The notes below the pieces were generated by a model. That model saw only the letters and a list, made by a program, of their open reading frames with translations, ran no database searches and was not told the DNA's origin. Made by a program: the position numbers and the translations under genes. This document shows, piece by piece, positions 34,693-42,422 of a stretch of 42,422 bases of DNA. The stretch's first letter is position 1, and each line of letters starts with the position of its first letter. This DNA comes from Bacteroidales bacterium UBA1181 (GTDB lineage: Bacteria > Bacteroidota > Bacteroidia > Bacteroidales > Paludibacteraceae). The stretch covers positions 11,312-53,733 of the forward strand of contig DBYR01000002.1 in the NCBI GenBank assembly GCA_002310215.1, in the 5' to 3' direction.

Positions 34693-35934
34693 ATGGGACA
34701 GATCGTAAAAACTGAGATATACGAGGAGCAGGCGGTCCTGGTCGGACTGATCACGCCCCAGCAGAACGAGCAGAAAGCGAAGGAGTACATGGACGAGCTC
34801 GCCTTCCTCGCGGAGACGGCGGGCGCACACCCTGTGAAGACCTTCTTCCAACGGGTGGATGGTCCGAACTCTAACACGTTCGTCGGCCCCGGCAAGCTGG
34901 AGGAGATCAAGAACTACGTCAAAGAGCAGGAGGAGACGGAGAATGAAATCGGTCTTGTGCTCTTCGACGACGAACTCTCCCCGAAGCAACTCCGCAACAT
35001 CGAGAAGGAGTTGGGCGTGAAGATCCTCGACCGTACCAGCCTCATCCTGGACATCTTCGCCAAGCGGGCACAGACCGCCCACGCCAAGACGCAGGTGGAG
35101 CTGGCGCAATACAAATACTTGTTGCCCCGCCTGACGGGTATGTGGACCCACCTCGAACGTCAACGAGGAGGTATCGGTATGCGTGGTCCGGGCGAGACCC
35201 AGATCGAGACCGACCGTCGTATCATCCTCACGAAGATATCCCTGCTCAAGGAGGAACTGGTATCCATCGACAAGCAGAAGACCACCCAGCGGAAGAACCG
35301 CGGCAAGATGGTGCGTGTCGCACTGGTCGGCTATACGAACGTGGGGAAATCCACGATCATGAACACACTCAGCAAGTCGGACGTCTTCGCGGAGAACAAA
35401 CTCTTCGCCACGTTGGACACCACCGTGCGCAAGGTGATCATCGAGAACTTGCCCTTCCTACTGACGGACACGGTAGGGTTCATCCGTAAGTTGCCGACAG
35501 ACCTGGTGGAGTCCTTCAAATCGACGCTGGACGAGGTGCGGGAGGCAGACCTGCTGGTGCACGTGGTGGACATCTCCCATCCGAACTTCGAGGACCAAAT
35601 AGCCGTGGTGGAGAAGACGCTGAAGGATATCAACTCGGCGGACAAGCCGACAATCCTGGTCTTCAATAAGATCGACGCCTTCACATACACACCGAAGGAG
35701 GAGGACGACCTGACCCCGATGACGCGGGAGAACATCAGTTTGGAGGAACTGAAGAAAACCTGGATGTCGAAGATGCATGAGAACTGCATCTTCATCTCAG
35801 CCAAGGACAAGACGAACCTGGAGGAGCTGAAGACCTTGCTCTACAGCAGAGTGAAGGAGATCCACGTGACCAGGTTCCCTTACAATGATTTTATTTATCA
35901 GAAATATGACGATAACGCGGAGGAGATAGAGTAG
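34693..35934 (+). CDS. hflX: Ribosome-associated GTPase HflX
   Basis: The 413-residue protein has the HflX N-terminal domain (TFVGPGKLEEIKNYV, LDRTSLILDIFAKRAQT, GGIGMRGPGETQIETDRR), then a coiled linker and a G domain. The G domain has GYTNVGKST (213-221), DTVGFIRKLP, NKID and SAKD. HflX splits or rescues stalled 70S ribosomes under stress. The location directly behind recA suggests co-expression with DNA repair. Its last codons lie within the left arm of the terminator at 35920. Confidence 0.96.
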   Translation: MGQIVKTEIYEEQAVLVGLITPQQNEQKAKEYMDELAFLAETAGAHPVKTFFQRVDGPNSNTFVGPGKLEEIKNYVKEQEETENEIGLVLFDDELSPKQLRNIEKELGVKILDRTSLILDIFAKRAQTAHAKTQVELAQYKYLLPRLTGMWTHLERQRGGIGMRGPGETQIETDRRIILTKISLLKEELVSIDKQKTTQRKNRGKMVRVALVGYTNVGKSTIMNTLSKSDVFAENKLFATLDTTVRKVIIENLPFLLTDTVGFIRKLPTDLVESFKSTLDEVREADLLVHVVDISHPNFEDQIAVVEKTLKDINSADKPTILVFNKIDAFTYTPKEEDDLTPMTRENISLEELKKTWMSKMHENCIFISAKDKTNLEELKTLLYSRVKEIHVTRFPYNDFIYQKYDDNAEEIE

Positions 35935-35960
35935 AGAAGCTATCTCCTCCTCTTTTTTTT
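35920..35960 (+). terminator. Terminator overlapping the end of hflX
   Basis: GAGGAGATAG (35920-35929) pairs perfectly with CTATCTCCTC (35940-35949), followed by a run of T. The stop codon at 35932-35934 is in the loop, so the last coding bases form part of the stem. Confidence 0.85.
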
Positions 35961-35994
35961 GAATTAGATTATTAAGAACTAAAAGAATAATAGT

Positions 35995-37983
35995 ATGGGG
36001 AAATATAGGAAACTGACCGCTCCTGAGATTGAGACACTGAGATCACAAGGCTGTAACGCGGATGATTGGGACAATATTCAAGTGACGAACAACTTTGACG
36101 CCACGAGGGTTCGATTCACCATCTTCACGGGACAGATCAGGATGGGAGCCTTCGATAAAACATATAATCTGGAGGGCGGCATATCCCGCCATTCGGGCAT
36201 CACGAACGCCACGCTCCACAACTGCGTCGTGGGCGACAACGTCTACATCGGACGTGTGGGCAACTACATCGCCAACTACGAGATCGGTGACGATTCGTAC
36301 ATCGAGAACGTGGACATGATGACGGTGACGGAGAAGAGTTCGTTTGGTAACGGAACCATGGTCGCCGCCTTGAACGAGGGTGGCGGACGTGAGGTGCCTA
36401 TCTTCGACCTGCTCTCCGCCCATACCGCCTACATGATGGCCCTCTACCGCCACCGTCCGGAGCTGACACACAACCTCCAGGAATTGGCGGCTAAATATAC
36501 CGAGAGCATCTCTTCGGACATGGGTCACATCGGCCACTCCGTCATGATCCGCAACTGCGGGAAGATCGTGAACGTGAAATTCGGCGACTGCACGGAGGCG
36601 GACGGTTGCGCTGAGTTGCTCAACGGTAGCGTGAACGGTAACCAACACGCTCCAGTGAAGTTGGGCACGCACGTGATGGCGCGCAACTTCATCATCTCCT
36701 CCGGTAGCGAGATCACCGAGGGAGCGATGATCGACCGTTGCTTCGTCGGCCAGGCCTGCCAGATCGGCAAGCAGTACTCCGCCACAGACACGCTCTTTTT
36801 CTCCAATTGCCAAGGATTCCACGGTGAGGCGGCCTCCGTCTTCGCGGGACCATTCACCGTCACACACCATAAGTCCAGCTTGTTGATCGCCGGTATGTTC
36901 TCCTTCCTGAACGCCGGTTCGGGAAGCAACCAGAGCAACCACATGTATAAGCTGGGACCTATCCACCAAGGCGTCGTGGAGCGTGGTTCGAAGACCACGA
37001 GCGACTCCTACGTGCTGTGGCCAGCCAAGATCGGAGCTTTCACGTTGATCATGGGACGTCACACCACCCATCCGGACACGACGGACCTTCCGTTCTCCTA
37101 CATGATAGAGAACTCCAACGAGACCTTGTTGGTGCCAGCCGCCAACCTCCGAAGCGTCGGAACCATCCGTGACGCGCAGAAGTGGCCGAAACGTGACCGC
37201 CGTACCGACCCGGACAAGCTGGATCAGATCAACTTCAACCTGTTGAGCCCATACACCATCCAGAAGATGATGAACGGTATCGAGGCGTTGGAGTCGCTGA
37301 AGAAACTCTCCGGCGAGGAGTGCGACCGCTACTACTACCACAATACCCGCATCAAACGCACTTCCCTGGTAAAGGGCGTGAAACTATACGACACCGCCAT
37401 CTGCAAGTTCTTGGGCAACTCCATCATCAAACGCTTGGAAATCACCAAGTTCAAGAATATACAAGAAATCCGCGAGCGTCTGAAACCAGACGTGCAGGAC
37501 GGTTTGGGCGAGTGGCTCGACATCTCCGGTCTGATCGCACCTAAGCACTGCGTCGAGGATATCATCAAGAAGGTGGAGAACAAGCAATACGCTTCCGTGA
37601 AGGATCTGAACAACGACTTCATCAACCTGCATAAGAACTACTACACTTTGGAGTGGACGTGGGCCATCGACAAGATTCAGAAGCGTCTGAACAAGACGAT
37701 CGACGAGATCACGGTCGAGGACATCATCAAGTTGGTGGAGGATTGGAAGACTGCGGTCATCTCCCTCGACAAGACCCTCTACGAGGACGCCAAGAAGGAG
37801 TTCACGCTGACGGTGCAGACCGGTTTCGGTGTGGATGGAGGCGATCTCCGCAGACAGAAGGACTTCGAGAACGTGCGTGGCGCATTCGACGAGAATCCAT
37901 TCGTGATAGAGGTGCAGAAGCACATCGCCGCCAAGGAAGCCCTTGGTAACGAACTGATTGAAAGAATTAAAAACGTAAAATAA
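35995..37983 (+). CDS. DUF4954 family protein (left-handed beta-helix-like)
   Basis: The 662-residue protein matches the Bacteroidota DUF4954 family. The N-terminal half has hexapeptide-like turns (ATLHNCVVGDNVYIGRVGNYIANYEIGDDSYIENV read in short blocks), and again VMIRNCGKIVNVKFGDCTEADGCAELLNGSV, typical of a left-handed beta-helix as in acyltransferases and sugar nucleotidyltransferases. GPIHQGVVERGSKTTSDSY lies in the middle, and the C-terminal third is helical and basic. No nucleotidyltransferase GxGTR motif is visible, and the biochemical activity is not known. It overlaps the next gene by one base (TAATG). Confidence 0.85.
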   Translation: MGKYRKLTAPEIETLRSQGCNADDWDNIQVTNNFDATRVRFTIFTGQIRMGAFDKTYNLEGGISRHSGITNATLHNCVVGDNVYIGRVGNYIANYEIGDDSYIENVDMMTVTEKSSFGNGTMVAALNEGGGREVPIFDLLSAHTAYMMALYRHRPELTHNLQELAAKYTESISSDMGHIGHSVMIRNCGKIVNVKFGDCTEADGCAELLNGSVNGNQHAPVKLGTHVMARNFIISSGSEITEGAMIDRCFVGQACQIGKQYSATDTLFFSNCQGFHGEAASVFAGPFTVTHHKSSLLIAGMFSFLNAGSGSNQSNHMYKLGPIHQGVVERGSKTTSDSYVLWPAKIGAFTLIMGRHTTHPDTTDLPFSYMIENSNETLLVPAANLRSVGTIRDAQKWPKRDRRTDPDKLDQINFNLLSPYTIQKMMNGIEALESLKKLSGEECDRYYYHNTRIKRTSLVKGVKLYDTAICKFLGNSIIKRLEITKFKNIQEIRERLKPDVQDGLGEWLDISGLIAPKHCVEDIIKKVENKQYASVKDLNNDFINLHKNYYTLEWTWAIDKIQKRLNKTIDEITVEDIIKLVEDWKTAVISLDKTLYEDAKKEFTLTVQTGFGVDGGDLRRQKDFENVRGAFDENPFVIEVQKHIAAKEALGNELIERIKNVK

Positions 37984-38609
37984 TGGAAGAGAGGAAAGTA
38001 ATAGAGGTCGATTCCGGCACCTACTTTTCCACGGCGGTCGTAGCATGCGGATTCATCCTCATGATGGGGGCGTTATCCCTGCTGATATGTAAGTTGTACT
38101 ATTCGCTTACGATAGATATATTCAAGCCGTGGTCGGTCATCTTCAAGGAGTTCCTTCGCTTCGAACTCCCTTTGATGGTATTACTTTCCATGGCAGGTTA
38201 CTTCTTGATTGCCACCAAGAGGATCACCTGCTTTGATCCTGAGCAGAAAAGCTATTTCCGTGGGGCACAGTTCCATTCGTTCCGTAGGGGCGAATGGAAG
38301 CCCTTACGGTTGGATCAATACAAGTTCATCGCCTTCCAGAAGTTCGATAAGAGCTACGACTACAAGTTCGGTTTCCTCATGGATAGGCATGTGGACGAGC
38401 ACATCTACGATTTGCGTTTCGTGAGGCCCGACAACACCTTCGACTCGTTCGTCTCCGCCAGCAACTTCCGTGCGGTGGCCGAGATCGTGAAACTGGGCAA
38501 CCTGTTGAGCAAACTGTACAACATCCCGTTCTGCGACTATGTGAAGCAGGCGCTGATGAAATCTAAAGTCTTGGATTTTACCGATGGTGACGATTGGCCT
38601 ACTGTCTGA
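37983..38609 (+). CDS. Conserved membrane protein with two N-terminal TM segments
   Basis: The 208-residue protein has hydrophobic segments at about residues 17-38 (AVVACGFILMMGALSLLICKLYY) and 60-77 (ELPLMVLLSMAGYFLIAT). A soluble, PH-like, beta-rich region follows (ITCFDPEQKSYFRGAQFHSFRRG, LRLDQYKFIAFQKF) and then a C-terminal helix. Its start overlaps the DUF4954 stop by one base and its end overlaps the phosphodiesterase start by 26 bases, so the three genes are tightly coupled. Function unknown; the coupling suggests a shared membrane-associated task. Confidence 0.8.
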   Translation: MEERKVIEVDSGTYFSTAVVACGFILMMGALSLLICKLYYSLTIDIFKPWSVIFKEFLRFELPLMVLLSMAGYFLIATKRITCFDPEQKSYFRGAQFHSFRRGEWKPLRLDQYKFIAFQKFDKSYDYKFGFLMDRHVDEHIYDLRFVRPDNTFDSFVSASNFRAVAEIVKLGNLLSKLYNIPFCDYVKQALMKSKVLDFTDGDDWPTV

Positions 38610-39078
38610 CACGCATTCATGCTGGGATGACCGCTACGCGAAGTATTTCGAGAAATGTGACGAGATCTGGCATGCGGGTGACATCGGCGGTCTGGAGCTC
38701 TACGAAAAGCTCGAATCGTTGGGCAAGACCTTGCGTGCGGTGGTCGGTAACATTGATGGTCAGGACCTCCGTAAGTTCCTGAAGAAGGAGGAGGCGTTCC
38801 GCTGCGAAGAGGTGAACGTCTTGATGACGCACATCGGCGGATACCCCGGCAAGTATGCGCCAGGCATCACCAACCGTCTGAATCTGTTGAAACCTAAATT
38901 GTTTGTTTGCGGACATTCCCACATCCTCAAGGCGCAGTATGACCCGACGAGGCAGATGCTCTGCTTAAACCCCGGCGCCGCAGGCACATACGGGTTCCAT
39001 CAGGTGCGCACCCTGATGCGTTTCGTCATCGATGGCCCGGACATCCGGGACTTGGAAGTGATCGAAATGAACTGTTAA
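38584..39078 (+). CDS. YfcE/MJ0936-type metallophosphoesterase
   Basis: The 164-residue single-domain phosphodiesterase of the calcineurin-like superfamily has all metal ligands: SDTHSCWD (Asp9, His11), HAGDIGG, VVGNIDG, MTHIGGYPG and CGHSH. The size and motifs fit the YfcE/MJ0936 group, which hydrolyse phosphodiesters; the physiological substrate is unknown. It starts inside the end of the upstream membrane-protein gene. The TTAA-rich repeat starts immediately at its stop. Confidence 0.92.
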   Translation: MVTIGLLSDTHSCWDDRYAKYFEKCDEIWHAGDIGGLELYEKLESLGKTLRAVVGNIDGQDLRKFLKKEEAFRCEEVNVLMTHIGGYPGKYAPGITNRLNLLKPKLFVCGHSHILKAQYDPTRQMLCLNPGAAGTYGFHQVRTLMRFVIDGPDIRDLEVIEMNC

Positions 39079-39112
39079 AAATTAAGAGTTAAGAATTAAG
39101 AATTAAAAATTA
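39076..39112. repeat. TTAA-rich short tandem repeat next to REP-like copy B
   Basis: AATTAAGAGTTAAGAATTAA and variants are the reverse complement of the repeat at 2066-2101. It leads directly into repeat copy B. A similar fragment (TTGAATTATGAATTAAG) follows at about 39254-39270, then AAACGTCAGTTCGACG, which resembles 2047-2059 inverted. Confidence 0.65.
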
Positions 39113-39238
39113 GGGGGATGCGCATCGCCACATGATACGCACGACCTAAGCCCTGCAAGGGCGGTGATAACACAGGCAGGGGTGTAAACCCCTGTGAATA
39201 ACGCGACGGTGCGGTTATAGCCCTGAAAGGGCGACACA
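39113..39238 (+). repeat. Composite REP-like palindromic element, copy B
   Basis: It contains GCCCT-GCA-AGGGC, CACAGGcAGGGGTgtaAACCCCTGTG nested stems and GCCCT-GAA-AGGGC, ending GCGACAC. It is an inverted counterpart of 1887-1993, about 37 kb away, with the same order of hairpins and one more of them. The 252-bp gap 39079-39330 holds only this element and its flanking AT-rich repeats. Confidence 0.75.
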
Positions 39239-39330
39239 TGGTAATTAATAATTTTGAATTATGAATTAAGAAACGTCAGTTCGACGTAGTCAATTGGGGG
39301 TCGCGTGTCTCGATGCTCGTAAACCCAGCC

Positions 39331-39924
39331 CTATTTTTTGCGCTTAGTTCCTTTCCCTTTGGGTGGTTTCTGCACGCTCCAACCGAACTTGCCGATCATC
39401 TCCCCCAACTTGTAGTAATGCCCATGATTATAGGCGATCAGTTTCGCCTCCGACAATTTGAAGGCACCCGTCTCATTGTCCATGAAGCGGCGGTCCGCCA
39501 AGACATTCACCACCCTGGCGATGAACATATCATGCGAGCCGAGCGGGACGATCTGCTCCACCTTGCATTCGATGGAGAGGGGCGCCTCCTCGACAATGAC
39601 GCTATGGATGACCTGTGTGGGGGCGGGGGTGAGGTTCATCTCCTTAAACTTGTTGAAATCCCTGCCCGAGCGCACGCCACACCAGTCGGTCGCACGTGCG
39701 AGCGCCTCGTTGGTGAGGTTGATGACGAACTCCCCGTTGCGTTTGATGATTTTGTAGGAGTGCCTGCTGGGGCGGATGGAGACGTAGCACATAGGCGGGT
39801 CGGTGCAGATGGTGCCCGTCCAGCTGGCTGTGAAGACGTTGTATTCCTCCTCGTCTTTGCCGCAGGAAATCAGGGCGGCAGGCACGGGGTAAATCATCGT
39901 TCCGGGTTTGAATTGTTCCTTCAT
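39331..39924 (-). CDS. Flavin reductase-like FMN-binding protein
   Basis: The 197-residue protein shows the flavin-reductase-like split-barrel pattern: PVPAALISCG, NVFTASWTGTICTDPPMCYVSIRPSRHSYKII, GEFVINLTNEALA and FKLSEAKLIAYNHGHYYKLGEMIG. The family binds FMN and reduces flavin or a small substrate, or acts as a flavin-dependent partner. I chose the start at MKEQFKPG (39924), because the two upstream methionines (39933, 39930) are poor alternatives. A Lys-rich tail (PPKGKGTKRKK) ends it. It is transcribed alone from the promoter near 39985. Substrate unknown. Confidence 0.9.
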   Translation of the reverse strand: MKEQFKPGTMIYPVPAALISCGKDEEEYNVFTASWTGTICTDPPMCYVSIRPSRHSYKIIKRNGEFVINLTNEALARATDWCGVRSGRDFNKFKEMNLTPAPTQVIHSVIVEEAPLSIECKVEQIVPLGSHDMFIARVVNVLADRRFMDNETGAFKLSEAKLIAYNHGHYYKLGEMIGKFGWSVQKPPKGKGTKRKK

Positions 39925-39984
39925 GATCATCAATCAATTATCGTCTGTGGTCTGAACATCGTGGAATTTCATTCTAATCGTATG

Positions 39985-39992
39985 CAAATTTA
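39985..39992 (-). promoter_or_regulatory. -7 promoter element for the flavin reductase gene
   Basis: On the minus strand TAAATTTG fits TAnnTTTG, about 60 nt before the start. The rest of the 303-bp intergenic region (39935-40237) has an ACCC-GTTAT-GGGT hairpin at about 40118-40130 and a weak -7-like TATATTTA at 40205 for the plus-strand gene; nothing else is visible. Confidence 0.5.
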
Positions 39993-40237
39993 GGAAAAAT
40001 AGTCTTTCCGTATACATGTCGAACAGTCTGCTATGGATTATAGATGACACGGGTATGCACTTGAGCGATAGGCTCGATTCCGAACCATACGTCGGCGATG
40101 ACGGGTGTTGATTTTACCCGTTATGGGTAAGGGTAAATATAGTCTTGTCAAGCATATTTATCATTTTTTAAATATTACATGGTGTGAATGTCGGAATTTA
40201 TTGCTATATTTACCGAGTTTTTAACGCTTAAATAATT

Positions 40238-41293
40238 ATGGAAATGAGAAAACTATTTACTTTATCTGCTGCAATGCTTTTCGCGACTGGTTGTTTTGCG
40301 CAATACAGTCTGTCATATAAGGCTAATCAGCTTCGTATTGGCGACTATCGAAATATGAAGCAAATTGAGTACAAGGAGCAGGGGGAAGCCGGTGCAAACC
40401 AATACTGGGATTTCTCAAAGGCTAAGATACTCAAGGATATGTACATCGACCAACAAGAGGATTTCAATGCCGTTGCAGAGCAAGGTTACAGACTCAGCTG
40501 CGACGAGGGTGGAACGAAACATACGTTGTTCGAAATCACCAAGTCGGAGAAGAGATACTTCGGTATGATCACTCCAGGCGCCAAGATTGACTTCAAGGAG
40601 CCTATCGTGGATTTGATGTTCCCTCTTTCTTACCAAGACTCGAAGGCTGGTATTATGGATGGTGTCTACACGCCAAACAACGGAGATCCCTCTTTCATCG
40701 AAGGTAACTATGTCACCAAGGCCGATGCTTGGGGAACACTCGTGTTGCCTGACGGAAACACATACCGCAATGTTTTGCGTGTGAAGGTGACCAAGGATTA
40801 CAAGCAGAAATTCGGAAAGACCACTTATAACATCCGTTCGGTACGTTATCAATACTTCGCCGAGGGTGCGCGCTATCCGGTGCTCATCGTAGTGGAGAGC
40901 GAAAGTTCAACTGATACGGGCTGCAAATGTGGCGGCAAATATGCGGAGATGTTCATGGAGACCCCAGCGGTTTACGAGAACGACGCTATAAAGTCAGCAG
41001 CGCCTAAGAAGGGTGGAGACTTCGAATATACGGCAGACTTCAACTACTTGGCTTCTCCAAATCCATTCGTCGAGAGCATCAACTTGGCTTTCACCATGGG
41101 CGCAGACGCCAAAGTGACGGTTGACATCTTGGATCTCAACGGTCGTCTCTTGTCCACTTTCATGAGCGAGCAATTGGCAGCTGGTCAATACAGCTACACA
41201 TTCAATGCTTCCTTCTTGACACCTGGACAATATGCATTGCGCATCCAAGTGGGTGACAAGACATACACCAACGTGATGTTGAAAGGTGAATAA
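40238..41293 (+). CDS. T9SS type A sorting-domain protein, secreted
   Basis: The 351-residue protein has an N-terminal signal (MEMRKLFTLSAAMLFATGCFAQ) with cleavage probably after FA. ATGC is a less likely lipobox. The central region is unrecognised: GANQYWDFSKAKILKDMYIDQ, VDLMFPLSYQDSKAG, GTLVLPDGNTYRNVLRVKVTKDY and GCKCGGKY. The C-terminal 80 residues have the T9SS CTD pattern: LASPNPFVESINLAF, VTVDILDLNGRLLST and PGQYALRIQVGDKTY. It should therefore be exported by type IX secretion and is likely attached at the cell surface. A strong terminator follows. Function unknown. Confidence 0.88.
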   Translation: MEMRKLFTLSAAMLFATGCFAQYSLSYKANQLRIGDYRNMKQIEYKEQGEAGANQYWDFSKAKILKDMYIDQQEDFNAVAEQGYRLSCDEGGTKHTLFEITKSEKRYFGMITPGAKIDFKEPIVDLMFPLSYQDSKAGIMDGVYTPNNGDPSFIEGNYVTKADAWGTLVLPDGNTYRNVLRVKVTKDYKQKFGKTTYNIRSVRYQYFAEGARYPVLIVVESESSTDTGCKCGGKYAEMFMETPAVYENDAIKSAAPKKGGDFEYTADFNYLASPNPFVESINLAFTMGADAKVTVDILDLNGRLLSTFMSEQLAAGQYSYTFNASFLTPGQYALRIQVGDKTYTNVMLKGE

Positions 41294-41314
41294 TTAACCG
41301 ATAATTTAAAAGAG

Positions 41315-41349
41315 ACCCGCTCCACATTGTGCGAGCGGGTTTTCTTTTT
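41315..41349 (+). terminator. Terminator after the T9SS cargo gene
   Basis: ACCCGCTC and GAGCGGGT form an 8-bp stem with a 10-nt loop, followed by TTTCTTTTT. Downstream to 41530 I see no gene or clear element. Confidence 0.85.
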
Positions 41350-41540
41350 GGGGAAGTGTGCCATGAAGTGGAATTGTAAGTGAAAATATAAACAAATAGG
41401 ACGTCCATACGGGGAGAAACATGTAGATGTACGGACCATATTTTTCTTGGTGTTCGCATCATTTCTTTCAAATATCAATCCATTCATCTGTTTTTATGCT
41501 CTAAATTTCATCACCATGGCATAATATGTGAAAAAATGTT

Positions 41541-41548
41541 TATATTTG
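41541..41548 (+). promoter_or_regulatory. -7 promoter element for spt
   Basis: TATATTTG fits TAnnTTTG, 25 nt before the ATG at 41574. Confidence 0.55.
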
Positions 41549-41573
41549 CCCCGCAAAATGTTAGAATACGAAA

Positions 41574-42422
41574 ATGGGTTTATTGCAAGAGAAATTATCT
41601 AAGTACACCGAGCCGCAGAAAGTTAAAGCGTTGGGTGTATACCCTTACTTCCGAGAGATAGAGAGTGAACAAGATACCGAGGTTATCATGAACGGTAGGA
41701 AAGTGTTGATGTTCGGCTCAAACAGCTATCTTGGGTTAACCAATCATCCTAAAATAAAAGAGGCCGCCATCGAGGCGACTAAAAAATACGGTTCCGGCTG
41801 TGCAGGTTCTCGATTCTTGAACGGCACATTGGATATACATGTAGAGTTGGAAAGAAAGTTGGCGGAGTTCGTCGGGAAAGAGGAAGCGTTGATTTTCTCC
41901 GCTGGATTTAACGTGAACATGGGCGTTGTCTCCATGTTGACTGGCCGCGAGGATTATCTGCTGTTCGACGAGCTGGACCACGCCTCCATCATGGCAGGCA
42001 AACAAATGTCCTTCTCCAAGGCTTTGAAATTCAAGCACAACGACATGGAGTCACTCGAAAAGAAACTCCAGATGTGCGAGCCAGACAAGATCAAGATGAT
42101 TGTTGTGGACGGTGTCTTCAGCATGGAAGGCGATGTGGCCAAACTGCCGGAGATCGTCGCCCTCTCAAAGAAATACAATGCGAACATCTATGTCGATGAG
42201 GCGCATAGTTTGGGCGTATTCGGCAAACAGGGTCGTGGCGTGTGCGACCACTTCGGTCTGACGAAGGACGTGGATGTCATCATGGGTACCTTCAGTAAGT
42301 CCCTCGCATCCATCGGCGGTTTCTGCGCTGCAGATTCTTGCGTGATCAACTTCCTCCGCCACAATGCGAGACCATACATCTTCAGTGCGAGCATCACGCC
42401 AGCCGCTACGGCTTCCGTATTG
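41574..42422 (+). CDS. spt: Serine palmitoyltransferase (3' truncated by window)
   Basis: The first 283 codons of a PLP-dependent alpha-oxoamine synthase are present; the C-terminus is beyond the window. MGLLQEKLSKYTEPQKVKALGVYPYFR, then the MFGSNSYLGLTNHP, GSGCAGSRFLNGT and DELDHASIMAG blocks match bacterial serine palmitoyltransferase more closely than 2-amino-3-ketobutyrate ligase. The PLP lysine is Lys242 in GTFSKSLASIGG, and VDEAHS is the conserved acidic motif. The enzyme condenses serine with acyl-CoA, the first step of sphingolipid synthesis, a pathway characteristic of Bacteroidota. It has its own promoter. Confidence 0.9.
   Translation, partial: MGLLQEKLSKYTEPQKVKALGVYPYFREIESEQDTEVIMNGRKVLMFGSNSYLGLTNHPKIKEAAIEATKKYGSGCAGSRFLNGTLDIHVELERKLAEFVGKEEALIFSAGFNVNMGVVSMLTGREDYLLFDELDHASIMAGKQMSFSKALKFKHNDMESLEKKLQMCEPDKIKMIVVDGVFSMEGDVAKLPEIVALSKKYNANIYVDEAHSLGVFGKQGRGVCDHFGLTKDVDVIMGTFSKSLASIGGFCAADSCVINFLRHNARPYIFSASITPAATASVL

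Overview
The window is a chromosomal segment from a member of the Bacteroidota, most likely order Bacteroidales. The evidence is: three proteins with type IX secretion (T9SS) C-terminal sorting domains, a serine palmitoyltransferase start, a DUF4954 protein, an rSAM/lipoprotein-type radical SAM pair, and many upstream regions carrying the Bacteroidota -7 promoter element TAnnTTTG instead of an E. coli-type -10 box. I see no tRNA, rRNA, CRISPR array, transposase or phage gene. Genus cannot be fixed from what is visible.

Layout. 1-1.85 kb is the 3' end of a BspA-like leucine-rich-repeat surface protein with a T9SS tail, followed by a composite palindromic repeat. 2.1-5.9 kb (minus strand) is a cluster of an NAD-dependent epimerase, two different ATP-grasp enzymes and a small lipoprotein, probably modifying a surface or secreted molecule. 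6.4-12.2 kb (plus) holds a class A penicillin-binding protein with a long extra cytoplasmic domain and the helicase HrpB. 12.3-14.5 kb (minus) is a MATE exporter and KdsA. 14.6-17.9 kb (minus) is a pair of unrecognised exported proteins preceded by an AT-rich tandem repeat. 18.2-22.3 kb (minus) is a 5'-nucleotidase-like enzyme and AlaS; 22.4-24.4 kb (plus) is an M23 peptidase, a MerR-type regulator and a UPF0126/TRIC-like membrane protein; 24.5-26.9 kb (minus) is TopA.

26.9-33.6 kb is the accessory part: an AAA-ATPase/PD-(D/E)XK protein, a small lipoprotein, a DUF-type hypothetical, a radical SAM enzyme with its probable substrate, and a nucleotidyltransferase of the MNT type whose HEPN partner has been reduced to a stub. 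The MNT module sits between two nearly identical copies of the recA promoter. 33.7-39.1 kb returns to core genes (recA, hflX, DUF4954, a membrane protein, a phosphodiesterase). A second, inverted copy of the composite repeat follows, then a flavin reductase, a T9SS cargo protein and the start of the sphingolipid gene spt.

The most interesting unit is 30640-32638. The radical SAM enzyme looks like the one from the Bacteroidota rSAM/lipoprotein system. Its upstream partner has no lipobox cysteine in the usual place; it has a signal-peptidase-I-like N-terminus and an added T9SS sorting tail, which would make it a secreted or surface-displayed radical-SAM-modified protein. Second is the recA promoter duplication around the broken MNT-HEPN toxin-antitoxin remnant.
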